Source: CAZYME01 sp964648115 (lineage in GTDB: Bacteria; Pseudomonadota; Gammaproteobacteria; Legionellales; Legionellaceae). From it: DNA of 64,000 nucleotides. The notes beneath the pieces are model-generated. The model was not told where the DNA came from and ran no database searches. It saw only the letters and a program-made list of their open reading frames with translations. The translations under genes and the position numbers were made by a program. How positions within the stretch are numbered: the stretch's first letter is position 1; every line of letters starts with the position of its first letter. The stretch covers positions 1-64,000 of the forward strand of contig CAZYME010000001.1 in assembly GCA_964648115.1 (NCBI GenBank), in the 5' to 3' direction. Below are positions 17,396 through 27,400 of the stretch, one piece after another.

Positions 17396-18763
17396 CTAAC
17401 TATATCTCGCGCGCAAATAATGCCCAACTGCTTGTATCCCCATGGCTTCGCCACCTTCAGGCTTACCTGGTCTGTTGCCGAGGTTCCATGCCATGATGTC
17501 GAAGTGAGCCCATGAGAGCCCTGCGGGAAGGAAACGTTGTAAAAATAATGCCGCAGTAATTGCTCCCGCGTAGGGGATAGCAGATGCGTTGGTAAAATCA
17601 GCAATGCTTGAATTAAAATATTCTGTATAGCCTTCAAACAAAGGCATGCGCCATAGTGGATCAGCGGTTTCTCTTGCTGCATCAGCAAGATCACTGGCCA
17701 ATTTGTCATCATTGCTAAACAGCGCCGAAATATCTGGGCCAACTGCAACTCGGGCAGCACCGGTTAGTGTTGCAAAATCGATGATCAATTCTGGTTTGTC
17801 TTCACATGCTTTAACCAGTGCATCTGCTAAAATTAATCGCCCTTCTGCATCGGTATCATGAATTTCAACTTTCAGGCCATTGCGCATAGTCAAAATATCG
17901 CCAGGCCGATACGCTTGTCCATCAATAGCATTTTCTACCGCAGGGATCAAAACCTGTAAACGAATAGGCACTTTATGCGTCATCAACCATTGGGCTAAGC
18001 CAATGACATGAGCCGCACCACCCATGTCTTTTTTCATCAGGCGCATGCCCGAACCTGGCTTGAGATCCAAGCCACCTGAATCAAAACATACTCCTTTGCC
18101 CACCAATGTCACATGAGGATGATCTTCCTTTCCCCAAACCAGTGATAATAACCGAGGAGCTGAGGCTGATGCGCGTCCTACGGCGTGGATAGCCGGGAAG
18201 TTATCACGAAGTAACTCATCACCGACCCACTGTTTAAATTTAGCTCCATGCTCTTCAGCTATTTTAGCCACAACTGTTGCGAGCTCTGCAGGGCCTAAAT
18301 CATTGGCCGGCGTATTAATCAAATCACGCACTAGAAACACCGCAGCAGCATCAGTTACAACTGAATTTAATTTCTGCTCTGGTACCACTAAAATTCGCGG
18401 CATTGATGTATTGATTTTATATTTATCAAATCGATATTGGGCTAAAGACCAGACTACAAGAGCTGCCAGTGATAATGACTGCTCAGGAGCATAACATCCA
18501 ACTGGTAAAAAATTAGCAACATTAGCAATTGCGATTGCATCTGTGGCATTTTCACCGGCACCCACATACACCTTGTGAGCTTTCCCTTCAGTATCTGTGA
18601 TGATGCCGATGTTACCAAGTGCACCCTCAAATTTCTGAGCGGTCAGGCAATTACGTTCAAATGGTTTTAAAGTATCCAAGTCATTCAACCATTGCTTCTT
18701 GTTAAGCAGCGTAAGTGATATAGCTTTTTCTGTATTAGTTTGATAGTAGTCTTCAACGCGCAT
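17396..18763 (-). CDS. M17 family (leucyl) aminopeptidase
   Basis: This 455-residue dinuclear metal aminopeptidase has its metal ligands in KGVCFDSGGLDLKPGSGMRL, MKKDMGGAAHVIGLA and DTDAEGRLILADALVKA, with the catalytic K and R present. The C-terminal domain is complete; the N-terminal domain is short and divergent, unlike canonical PepA (about 500 residues) and more like the shorter PepB/alphaproteobacterial-type members. It is downstream of murJ (4-base gap), on the opposite strand to holC. Role: cytosolic peptide turnover. Confidence 0.88.
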   Translation of the reverse strand: MRVEDYYQTNTEKAISLTLLNKKQWLNDLDTLKPFERNCLTAQKFEGALGNIGIITDTEGKAHKVYVGAGENATDAIAIANVANFLPVGCYAPEQSLSLAALVVWSLAQYRFDKYKINTSMPRILVVPEQKLNSVVTDAAAVFLVRDLINTPANDLGPAELATVVAKIAEEHGAKFKQWVGDELLRDNFPAIHAVGRASASAPRLLSLVWGKEDHPHVTLVGKGVCFDSGGLDLKPGSGMRLMKKDMGGAAHVIGLAQWLMTHKVPIRLQVLIPAVENAIDGQAYRPGDILTMRNGLKVEIHDTDAEGRLILADALVKACEDKPELIIDFATLTGAARVAVGPDISALFSNDDKLASDLADAARETADPLWRMPLFEGYTEYFNSSIADFTNASAIPYAGAITAALFLQRFLPAGLSWAHFDIMAWNLGNRPGKPEGGEAMGIQAVGHYLRARYS

Positions 18764-18766
18764 TAT

Positions 18767-20338
18767 TTATTCTCTCATTTGACCGCGGAACTGGGCGGGT
18801 CTCATTCCAAAAACCCCTAAGGATATTACATAAATCACACTCGCCACTGACACATGCCCCAGTAGCAAACCTAAACGCATTACTGCGGGTTTCGCCAACC
18901 AAAACTGCACATCACCAACCACAAACAGCAAATAAAGCGCAACCAATGTATTTGCAGCCATTAACTGCGCCATAAAACGAGCCCATCCTGGTGATGGTTG
19001 ATAGATTTTACGCCGCAATAATAGCGCTAATAACACTCCACAATTCACAAAACCAGCCATAGATGAGGCGAGCGCTAAACCTGCATGAGCAAGGGGCTTA
19101 ATCAGAAGAGCGCAAAGCAATGTATTAACAAGCATTGCAAGAGCGCCCACTTTAACTGGAGTTTTGATATTTTGACGCGCATAAAATCCAGACGCCAAGA
19201 CTTTCACCATCATGAAAGCGGGCACACCCAACCCCAGAGCAATGAGGCTTTTTTGGGTCATTAACACATCAATAGCCGTAAAACGACCGTAAGCAAAACA
19301 ACTCGCAATCAATGGCATCGCAAAAAACGACAAGCCCACAGCTGATGGTACTCCGGTTAGCAACAAAAGCCTTAAGCCCCAATCCAACGCTCGCGAAAAA
19401 TTCTCAGGATTCTGTTCTGCGTGTCGACGAGACAAGTGGGGTAAAATAACTGTTGCAATAGCTACGCCAAAAACACCTAGAGGGAAATCAGTTAAGCGAT
19501 CGGTGAAGTAAAGCCATGATACGCTACCTACTTTCAAAAAAGACGCGAAGACAGTATCAATTAGTAAATTAATTTGGGCGATGGAAACCCCAAAAAGTGC
19601 TGGGACCATCAATTTTAAAACGCGCCGTACACCTGGATCCTTTATCATCAAGCTGGGCTTTACCAGGAGTTTACGATGAAAAAGAAATGGGATCTGAAAG
19701 ATTAATTGCGCAATACCTGCAATGAGAACCCCCCAAGCTAGTGCCACAATAGGCTCTTCAAAATGAGGGCTTAAATAAACTGCTGCTAAAATCATGCTGA
19801 TATTGAGCAAAACCGGAGTAATAGCTGGCACACCAAAATATCCATACGTATTCAGGACAGCACCGGCCATTGCCGTCAGAGAAATCAACATCAAATAAGG
19901 AAATGTTAAGCGCAACATTTCTGTGGCTAAAAGCGTACGCTCAGTACCATGACCAAACCCTGGTGCAAAGAGGAATACGAGAAAGGGTGTTGCAATAACA
20001 CCTATTAAGGTAATCAGAGAAAGGATTGCTCCTAAACTGCCAGCAACACGCGCCAGAAAAGCGCGCACTTCATCAATTGGTCGCGTTTTTTGATATTCAG
20101 CAAGCACAGGGACAAACGCTTGTGAAAAAGCACCTTCTGCAAATAATCGGCGCATAAAATTAGGAATCTTAAATGCAACCATAAAAGCATCCATACCCGC
20201 GCCAGCGCCAAAAAAATTTGCGCAAACCATATCACGAGCAAACCCCATCAAACGGGACATCAGTGTCATAACAGATACTAATGTGGTGGAGCGAAGCAGG
20301 CTTTGGCGTTTCGGTATCATGGTTTCAGTCACAGACAT
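18767..20338 (-). CDS. murJ: Lipid II flippase MurJ
   Basis: MurJ moves lipid II across the inner membrane for peptidoglycan synthesis. From the ATG at 20338 it has 523 residues and about fourteen hydrophobic helices. Conserved blocks include STTLVSVMTLMSRLMGFARD, FKIPNFMRRLFAEGAFSQAF (with the essential cavity arginines) and the long central TM segments with DTVFASFLKVGSVSWLYFTD. A TTG frame extension of seven codons upstream is possible. Divergent from rpsT, the usual gammaproteobacterial order. Confidence 0.95.
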   Translation of the reverse strand: MSVTETMIPKRQSLLRSTTLVSVMTLMSRLMGFARDMVCANFFGAGAGMDAFMVAFKIPNFMRRLFAEGAFSQAFVPVLAEYQKTRPIDEVRAFLARVAGSLGAILSLITLIGVIATPFLVFLFAPGFGHGTERTLLATEMLRLTFPYLMLISLTAMAGAVLNTYGYFGVPAITPVLLNISMILAAVYLSPHFEEPIVALAWGVLIAGIAQLIFQIPFLFHRKLLVKPSLMIKDPGVRRVLKLMVPALFGVSIAQINLLIDTVFASFLKVGSVSWLYFTDRLTDFPLGVFGVAIATVILPHLSRRHAEQNPENFSRALDWGLRLLLLTGVPSAVGLSFFAMPLIASCFAYGRFTAIDVLMTQKSLIALGLGVPAFMMVKVLASGFYARQNIKTPVKVGALAMLVNTLLCALLIKPLAHAGLALASSMAGFVNCGVLLALLLRRKIYQPSPGWARFMAQLMAANTLVALYLLFVVGDVQFWLAKPAVMRLGLLLGHVSVASVIYVISLGVFGMRPAQFRGQMRE

Positions 20339-20397
20339 ATCAATTAATTCTAGAAACAAAATACTGTAATGATATACCTAAAAGTAAAAAGTTACAC

Positions 20398-20439
20398 GGA
20401 GAACGTTCTTTGAATTGAAGAACGTTCTCCAATTCAAAG
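20398..20439. promoter_or_regulatory. Paired palindromes upstream of murJ
   Basis: The 10-base palindrome AGAACGTTCT occurs twice (20400-20409 and 20419-20428), start to start 19 bases apart. The surrounding bases can form either a 13-bp hairpin (20398-20410 with 20418-20430) or an alternative 10-bp one (20408-20417 with 20430-20439). This could be a double operator or a structural element of the murJ leader; no regulator can be named. Confidence 0.4.
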
Positions 20440-20483
20440 AATGCTCCTTTCAAGATAGTGATGTGGTTCCTTCGCCCCGCGAG

Positions 20484-20592
20484 GGGAGAAGGTGCCCGAC
20501 AGGGCGGATGAGGGGTGATTAAAAATTTTCCAACACAAAATGTATTTTTTGATTTGAACTACCCTCACCTGCCCTGTCGGGCATCCTCTCCC
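20484..20592. repeat. Imperfect inverted repeat (GACAGGGCGGATGAGGG type)
   Basis: The arms at 20484-20514 and 20562-20592 are near-complementary around an AT-rich loop of about 47 bases. The motif is of a kind seen widely in intergenic DNA of many proteobacteria. Together with the paired palindromes it fills most of the murJ-rpsT gap (20339-20791). Confidence 0.75.
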
Positions 20593-20723
20593 ATCAATGG
20601 GAGAAAAACCGATGAGTTATTATTTTGCAAAAACTGGTACACCTTTCCCTTAAAACCCTCTTGACATGATGCTTTCAAAGGTATAGCTTGGATATTCTAA
20701 CCTATATTTCATTCTAGGTTATC

Positions 20724-20753
20724 TTGACAATTTCTGCCTGATGGGGCAAGATT
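20724..20753 (+). promoter_or_regulatory. Candidate promoter for rpsT
   Basis: TTGACA (20724-20729) is followed after 18 bases by AAGATT (20748-20753). The -35 box is consensus but the -10 is weak. A second TTGACA at about 20662 with TATAGC downstream is an alternative. Confidence 0.4.
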
Positions 20754-20791
20754 AACATCTTTTGTTATATTTGTATCAGTGGAGATTGTAA

Positions 20792-21058
20792 GTGGCAAAT
20801 ATCAAGTCGGCTATCAAACGCGCTCGCCAAAACACCAAATTGCGTCATCACAATGCTAGTGCGCGTTCCATGTTTCGTACTTTCGTCAAAAATGTTCTAA
20901 AAGCTGTTCAAGCAGGCGATCAAGAAGCAGCACGCTCTGCATATGCTAAAGCACAACCCATTATTGATAAAGCAGCTGGCAAAGGTTTATTACATAAAAA
21001 TAAAGCTGCCCGTATTAAAAGCCGCCTGAGCGCTCGCGTTAAAGCTATGGCTGCTTAA
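20792..21058 (+). CDS. rpsT: 30S ribosomal protein S20
   Basis: The product has 88 residues, starting MANIKSAIKRARQNTKLRHH from a GTG preceded by GGAGA, and rich in Lys, Arg and Ala, as expected for S20, which binds 16S rRNA in the small subunit. The C-terminal KGLLHKNKAARIKSRLSARV is well conserved. It is monocistronic, divergent from murJ and followed by a hairpin. Confidence 0.97.
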   Translation: MANIKSAIKRARQNTKLRHHNASARSMFRTFVKNVLKAVQAGDQEAARSAYAKAQPIIDKAAGKGLLHKNKAARIKSRLSARVKAMAA

Positions 21059-21092
21059 TCCAGCGTTTCCGTCGCTCTAAGTCCGAAAACAC

Positions 21093-21115
21093 CCGAACCG
21101 GCATGCCCGGTTCGG
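21093..21115 (+). terminator. Terminator hairpin after rpsT
   Basis: CCGAACCGG (21093-21101) and CCGGTTCGG (21107-21115) form a perfect 9-bp stem with a 5-base loop, 35 bases after the rpsT stop. The following T-tract is poor. Confidence 0.6.
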
Positions 21116-21557
21116 TTCTAATAACAAGTGGCGATTAAAATAGACACTCACTACGCCTCAGCATAAACATACTACGTCCCCACGCAGAGCGCGCTCTAGC
21201 CTATCTACAACCTCTGAACCAATACTCAAAACAAACCACACGACACAGGGCCAGATCATGAGTGATCATTATTTATCTTAATGTCTACGAACCGCGCTTT
21301 ATACGCGGTATCCATAAATTTTGCTAGATTCCTGGATCCTGCGGTCAAGCCGCACCACGTAGGCCTTATAGAGCAATTGTCAACAGAGCCTAGGGTATGA
21401 ATTTTAGGCAACGTCCCTAACGCTTTTGGACAACTGTTTCTGATGGAAAGTATAAGAATTGTTGAGGGTCATGTCATTGACATCTACATTTCCCACAAAT
21501 GTAGAATATACTGAAGCAAATGGAGAATAAATTTCATATCAGTAGTAATGGGAGCAC
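21116..21557. other. Gene-poor interval between rpsT and alsS
   Basis: No open frame worth annotating is visible. It contains the second copy of the 60-bp dispersed repeat (21332-21391) and, at 21544-21554, the GGAG-containing leader of the acetolactate synthase gene. Confidence 0.5.
21332..21391 (+). repeat. 60-bp dispersed intergenic repeat, copy 2
   Basis: This matches the reverse complement of 693-752 at 52 of 60 positions. It lies in the rpsT-alsS gap with no coding frame around it. Confidence 0.7.
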
Positions 21558-23207
21558 ATGATGATTGGTGCAGAGTTATTGGTTAAATGCTTAGAAGCAC
21601 AAGGCGTGGAGTACATATTTGGTATTCCTGGGGCAAAGATTGATAGTGTTTTTAACGCATTGCTTGATAGCTCCATTCAATTGGTTGTGTGTCGCCATGA
21701 ACAAAACGCAGTTTTTATGGCGGAATCTTACGGGAGGTTGACCGGTAAACCTGGCGTAGTACTAGTTACTTCAGGCCCTGGGATAAGCAACCTGACAACA
21801 GGATTGATGACTGCAACTACGGAAGGGGATCCTGTCGTTGCAATTGGTGGGAATGTCCCTCGAGCAATGATATTGAAGGGCTCTCATCAAAGCGCTAAAA
21901 ACGCACAGATTATGCAAGCCGTAACTAAAAGTAGCGTAGAGGTGGCCCTTGCTGACAGCATTCCCGAAGTGGTCGAAAACGCGTTTCGAACAGCACTTTC
22001 TCCTCGATCTGGCGCGAGCTTTATTAGTTTACCTCAAGATGTACTCCTGGAAGTAACTAATGAAAATCCGATTATGGGCGTGCCCACCTCGAGGTATGGC
22101 ATTGCCCCCACAGAGCTCTTGAAACAGGCCGCAGCCCTGATTAACCAAGCCAAACAATCCGTGCTTTTTTTAGGTTCAGACAGCAGTAAGCCAGAAAACG
22201 CAGAGGCAATTCGAGCATTACTTAAAGTGAGGCCATTTGCTGTTGTGTGTACCTATCAAGGAGCCGGGGTTATTTCTAAAGAATTATTAAAGTATTTTAT
22301 TGGAAGAGTTGGATTATTTAAAAACCAGCCAGGAGACGAGATTCTTGATATCGCTGATCTTGTAATAACTGTTGGGTTTAACACGGTAGAGTATGATCCG
22401 GAAATTTGGAATGCTAATAACAAAAAAAAGATCATTCATCTGGATTATATTCCTTGTTATGTTCAAAATGCCTATCAACCAACTTGTGAGCTATTAGGAG
22501 ATATTGCAGGGAATATCGAGGCGTTAGGTCCTTTATTAGACAAAGATAAAAAGGGCGGCGCACTAGGAAAGATTGTAGATAACCATCTAAAACTTTTGAA
22601 TGAAATTGAATCGGGAAAGCATTTTAAGGGTACCCCTATCCACCCCCTGCGTTTTATCTATGAGTTAAGTCAAGTTGTCGATGATGAAATGACAATTTGT
22701 TGCGATATAGGTTCGGTTTATGTTTGGCTAGCTCGATACTTCCTTTCCTATCGCCCACGACAAGTATTATTTAGCAATGGGCAGCAAACCTTGGGCGTAG
22801 GATTACCTTGGGCAATGGGCTGTAATTATGCGCGTCCTGGGAAAAAAGTTATTTCTATTTCTGGTGATGGGGGGTTTCTATTTAGTGCCGCTGAATTAGA
22901 AACCGCTGTTCGTGAAAAACTCCATTTGGTACATTTTATTTGGCGAGATGGTACTTACAATATGGTACTTGAGCAAGAACTAATGAAATACAATCGAAAA
23001 AGTGGGGTGGATTTAGGGCGTGTTAATATCCCTGATTTTGCTAGAGCCTTTGGTGCTGTTGGTTTTGAGCTATCAGATCCATCTCAATTTCAAACATTGT
23101 TTAATAAAGCCATGAGTATCGATAAACCAGTTTTAATCGATGTTGCTATTGATTACTCAGACAATTTTGAACTATTTAAATCAGTTGATCCAAGCAATGG
23201 ACATTAG
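21558..23207 (+). CDS. alsS: Catabolic-type acetolactate synthase
   Basis: A 549-residue thiamine-diphosphate enzyme joining two pyruvates to 2-acetolactate. The catalytic Glu is in RHEQNAVFMAESYGRLTGKP (E48), followed by TSGPGISNLTTGLMTATTEGDPVVAIGGN; the ThDP/Mg motif is ISGDGGFLFSAAELETAVRE with RDGTYNMV. No regulatory small subunit gene is nearby and the sequence resembles the FAD-independent AlsS/BudB type rather than IlvB. A decarboxylase for its product is encoded immediately downstream on the other strand, supporting an acetoin-forming role. The start has GGGAG at 21550. Confidence 0.9.
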   Translation: MMIGAELLVKCLEAQGVEYIFGIPGAKIDSVFNALLDSSIQLVVCRHEQNAVFMAESYGRLTGKPGVVLVTSGPGISNLTTGLMTATTEGDPVVAIGGNVPRAMILKGSHQSAKNAQIMQAVTKSSVEVALADSIPEVVENAFRTALSPRSGASFISLPQDVLLEVTNENPIMGVPTSRYGIAPTELLKQAAALINQAKQSVLFLGSDSSKPENAEAIRALLKVRPFAVVCTYQGAGVISKELLKYFIGRVGLFKNQPGDEILDIADLVITVGFNTVEYDPEIWNANNKKKIIHLDYIPCYVQNAYQPTCELLGDIAGNIEALGPLLDKDKKGGALGKIVDNHLKLLNEIESGKHFKGTPIHPLRFIYELSQVVDDEMTICCDIGSVYVWLARYFLSYRPRQVLFSNGQQTLGVGLPWAMGCNYARPGKKVISISGDGGFLFSAAELETAVREKLHLVHFIWRDGTYNMVLEQELMKYNRKSGVDLGRVNIPDFARAFGAVGFELSDPSQFQTLFNKAMSIDKPVLIDVAIDYSDNFELFKSVDPSNGH

Positions 23208-23238
23208 TATGCTAGTGTCATTATTCATGCCCGATCAT

Positions 23239-23940
23239 TTATTCCACTTTTTTTATTTCAGCTTGAATATCAATATCCAACGAGACGTTATCAAACGCTT
23301 TGTTATCCAGTAAAGCTAACTCAAAATTCCGAATGGGATTGATCATGACTTGCGCTGATTTGATTTCCAAGTCAAAAACATGCCCACCCGTTGCTTTTTG
23401 TTCATCGATATAATGGTAATGGTAACCAGGGATAGTAATAGAAGACGCGTATGCCGGACAATAAGTAACAACCAAAGTACCCTTGGAAGAAGCTAATTCG
23501 AAAGCATGTTGTGATTGCGCTAGCGCTACAGATAAAAGAGGATACGGGTGGTGTTGGCAAGATTCACTTCGTAGCTTTACATGTAGCATTTCTCCATCAA
23601 TCCGAATCATATAAAAAATATTGGGTGTACTCAGATGGGAATCCATCAGTGCGTTTAAAGCGTTTAAATTTTTAATGTTTTGTATCTGAAACGATCTAAC
23701 TTTTTGAAAAGGACTGACTAATGCAAAAGGAGTGCAGGCATTGGGAGCAGCAATCTGCGCTTTACCTTGCACATCAATTTGATAAAAAACCCCGTCTACC
23801 GCGACCATTTCTCCCGCAAGTGCGTTAAATGTTCCCAGGCCAATATCGCCTTTTTTTTGTAATGCTTCTAATGTGCAATCCCCGTCGTAAATACCTTGAA
23901 GAAATGCCGGTAAAATCCCTGTTTGAAATAGTGTTGTCAC
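23239..23940 (-). CDS. budA: Alpha-acetolactate decarboxylase
   Basis: This 233-residue enzyme converts 2-acetolactate to acetoin. Family blocks visible are GIYDGDCTLEALQKKGDIGL, GTFNALAGEMVAVDGVFYQI, the RSESCQHHPYPLLSVALAQS region and the zinc-binding IPGYHYHYIDEQKATGGHVF with its three histidines. Length matches the family. It lies 10 bases after the DoxX-like gene on the same strand and convergent with alsS, so the two pathway genes are physically paired but not co-transcribed. Confidence 0.9.
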   Translation of the reverse strand: MTTLFQTGILPAFLQGIYDGDCTLEALQKKGDIGLGTFNALAGEMVAVDGVFYQIDVQGKAQIAAPNACTPFALVSPFQKVRSFQIQNIKNLNALNALMDSHLSTPNIFYMIRIDGEMLHVKLRSESCQHHPYPLLSVALAQSQHAFELASSKGTLVVTYCPAYASSITIPGYHYHYIDEQKATGGHVFDLEIKSAQVMINPIRNFELALLDNKAFDNVSLDIDIQAEIKKVE

Positions 23941-23950
23941 TTTTTTACTC

Positions 23951-24364
23951 TCAGGGGGTTAGTAAATTTGTAAGTGTTAGTGCTGATGGCGTCACACTAT
24001 TTAACAATAAAATAAGTGCGCCAAGAGTTGCGGTCAGGTTAGTGACAAAGATGATCGTGTTTAATTGACGAACCTGACCCTCCATATTCCAAAATGGATG
24101 GAAGATGAGCACAGCTAAAACATCAAAAACAATTAATAATAATACTGCAATTTTTACATAAACCCCAATGATGAGCATTAGACCAGTCATGATTTGCAGC
24201 ACAATACCTACTGCGAGAAGTAAAAAAGCGAAAGGAATGTTCTTTTGTCGCATATAGCTTAATGTTGGAGCCCAATGGCAAAGATTCCAAAACCCAAAAA
24301 AGACAAAGAAGAAACCCACAAGAAATCGCCCAATAAAGGGCAACGATGCCATGAGCATGTCCAT
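23951..24364 (-). CDS. DoxX-like small membrane protein
   Basis: The ATG at 24364, preceded by GGAGAGG, gives a 137-residue protein with four hydrophobic helices: PFIGRFLVGFFFVFFGFWNL, the FAFLLLAVGIVLQIMTGLML pair, and a final segment near the C-terminus. The pattern of a gly/phe-rich first helix and FHPFW after the third matches the DoxX/DoxD family, whose members are quinone- or redox-linked in some bacteria; no substrate can be inferred. It is likely co-transcribed with the acetolactate decarboxylase gene. Confidence 0.75.
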   Translation of the reverse strand: MDMLMASLPFIGRFLVGFFFVFFGFWNLCHWAPTLSYMRQKNIPFAFLLLAVGIVLQIMTGLMLIIGVYVKIAVLLLIVFDVLAVLIFHPFWNMEGQVRQLNTIIFVTNLTATLGALILLLNSVTPSALTLTNLLTP

Positions 24365-24411
24365 AAGATACCTCTCCGTTAGTGCCCCCACAGGAATGGG
24401 GAAAAGCCCCT

Positions 24412-27400
24412 CTAACCGAATATACCCGGTTGGGGGGTCAGATGTTGATTTAACTGCTCATACGCTCGCTTCGCTGGAGTATAATTTGGAAATTGGGTCA
24501 TGATTCTATCTAGAATTACTCGAGATGAGTGCTCATCACCACGGTTCCATTCACTTAATGCATCCAAATACATGAGATCAACAGGTTGCGCTAAAACAGG
24601 AGTTTGGGCTATTTGAACAGGCTCAATAAAGCTATGGCGTTGTTCTGCCTGCGCATCCAACCATTGCAATGTTCTTCGCGCTTGTAGACTGCCGTTTTCT
24701 TGCGCCTGGGCCAGCAGTTGCTTTGCTTCTTGCGGTTGGCGTTTCCCACCTAAACCCTCAAAATAAAACGTAGCTAGTTGATATTGCGCATAAGCGTTAC
24801 CTAATTTTGCTAATTCTTTATAATATTTTTCCGCTTGTTGGTTATCCTGAGGAACACCCAAACCATATTGATAGATCCGCGCTAGCGCAAGCATAGCCTT
24901 AGCATTACCCTTATCAGAAGCTTGTTGGTAATACCGAATCGCCTCAGGGAAATCAAGTTTGATTGCAACACCCGTTTCTGCTAACAAGCCCAATTGGTAC
25001 AATGCATCACGATCACCTAGTTCTGCCGCTTTCCTATACCAGGCTAATGCTTCTTGCTCATCACGCTCACCTAGTGACCCATTGAAATATAAGCCAGCTA
25101 ACTGCACCATAGCTTGACGGTGACCACTATCTGCGGCTTGCTGATATAGCTCTTTGGCTTTAACAAAATCAACCGCACGCCCCTTCCCTTTTTCATAAAT
25201 CAACCCTAAATCAAACTGACCAATTGGATCCTTTTGTTCAGCTGCGTGCTGATAACTCGTGAGTGCTTGCTGATAATCATCATCCACTGTGTCATAAACA
25301 AAGCCCAAAGCAATTGCTGCTGGTGCATAAGTGCTTTCTGCTTTGCTATACCATTTTTTTGCTTCCACATAATCAGGCTGATTACCCACTAGACCTAGTT
25401 GGTATAACTGTCCTAATAAAAATTGAGCACCAGTTTGGCCCTGCTCAGCTGCCGCTCTATACCACTTCTCAGCGTTGGTAATATCAATGGCGCCACCTAA
25501 GCCTTGCTCATACATGTAGGCCAATTTAAATTGGCCATCTTTATCACCTTTGTCAGCTAGGCTCTGATAAATATTGCGTGCTTGTTGTAATTGAGTATCA
25601 TCATTACCGAGTGAAAGGTAATAATCAGCTAGCAACAAACCAGCTGTGCTATTGCCCAAAGCAAGTGCTTTCTCAAGCTCTGGTAAAAACACCTTTCCCT
25701 CTTGCTGTTTCATTACAGCTAAATTAAGGTTCGCGTAAGAGAATCCTGCATCAGCCGCCTTTTGCAACAAGTCAGCTCCTTTTTCTGTATTTTTTCTAAT
25801 CCCCGTGCCCTGGCTAATATAAGTACCCAGGATAAATGCACCTACAGGATTTACCGATGCTTTCTCATACCAATCAAGAGCCTCTTCTGGATTAGCCTGC
25901 TCAATAATACCTCGATCATAAAATAGCCCTAACAACAACGCTGCAGCAGCATTTCCAGCATTCGCGGATTTTTTAGCCTCCTCAAACGCCAAAGCTTGCT
26001 TTCCCTTGTCTGAGTCCATTGCATTAAAAAATGCTAAAGGCAAAGCAGCATCTGCTACACCTGAAGAATATGCTCCTTGGTAAAGTTGTTTAATCATTTG
26101 GTTACGTTTCTGTTTGCCAGCAACGGTCATATCAGCTTTTTTCTCACGCACTAGCATTTCGGCAAGTCGATATTGCGCAAGTCCATAATCATTTGCTGAG
26201 GCAAGAAAATACATCGCTGTTGCCTGTTCAGGATCGGCAGGGATAACCTCCTCCCCTGCCGAGTTACGATAACCATGTTCATTGATATTGGCTAACGTAT
26301 ACTGTGCATGATCATTTCCTTTAAAAGCCGCATCCCGTAATAATGTCACGGCCTTGACATAATCAGCTGGTATTCCATTTCCTTCCAAATAGATAAGCCC
26401 TAAATTATATTCTGCGCGCAACTCTTGTTGCGCGGTTGCTAACTCGTAATACTTGATAGCTGCTTGAATATCTTTATTAACACCTATTCCGTCTTGATAC
26501 ATTTGGCTAAGGGTAAATTGGGCATCTGAATCACCAAGAACGGCTCGCTTCTGTAATTGTTCAAAGAAAGCTTGATCACTGAGTTGCCCTGTTTGCTTAT
26601 CTATTGGATAGCGGGGAAATAGCAATTCAGCAGACTTAGAGTCTCCACTGAGTACGGCCGCTAATGCATCGTAATATTCACTAATCGTAATATCGTTTGG
26701 ATTGGCCATCACAAATTTAGGCTTATAAAGAGCTGTGCGGTTCAATCTTTCCATTTGCGGTGCTTGGTTATAATTATTTTCTTTTAGCGCATCAGGATTT
26801 TGCCAATCACTTAAAATTCCTCGCAACTGATATCCGCTAGCTGCAAGGGTGTGAGCTTTGCCCAAGCTTAGCCAAACGGCCGCATCCATTTGGGCAGATG
26901 CAGGCGTACCCTTCGAAGATACAATTGCTTTCTGCGCCCATTCTTTTGCTAAATTTTCGTCTTTATCTACGCCTTGTCCATTTTTATACATTCCTGCCAG
27001 GGCGAGTTGCGCCTCACTGGAGCCGTTTTGCGCTGCTTTTAACATTTGTAAAAATCCCAAATGTAGGTCGTAAAAAGGGCTGCTTTGTTGTGTGTAAATT
27101 TGTGCTAAACCAACCTCAGCGGGAGTATAATGAGCATTTTCAGCCCTTATATACCAGTCTTTTGCTTGTTTAAAATCACCTTGTTTGCGTAACAACTCCG
27201 CCATCTGGTATACAGCAGGGATATAACCTTGATTGATAGCTAAATTAAGCATTTCCTTAGCTTTGACTAAATCAACAGGAACTCCTGCTCCATTAGCATA
27301 CAGCTCACCAGATTTAGTCTGCGCCGCAGGATTATTTTGAGCAACAGCTTTCTCTAACCAGAGTAAGCCTAATTTTTTATTCGCCTGCTGACGGCTATCA

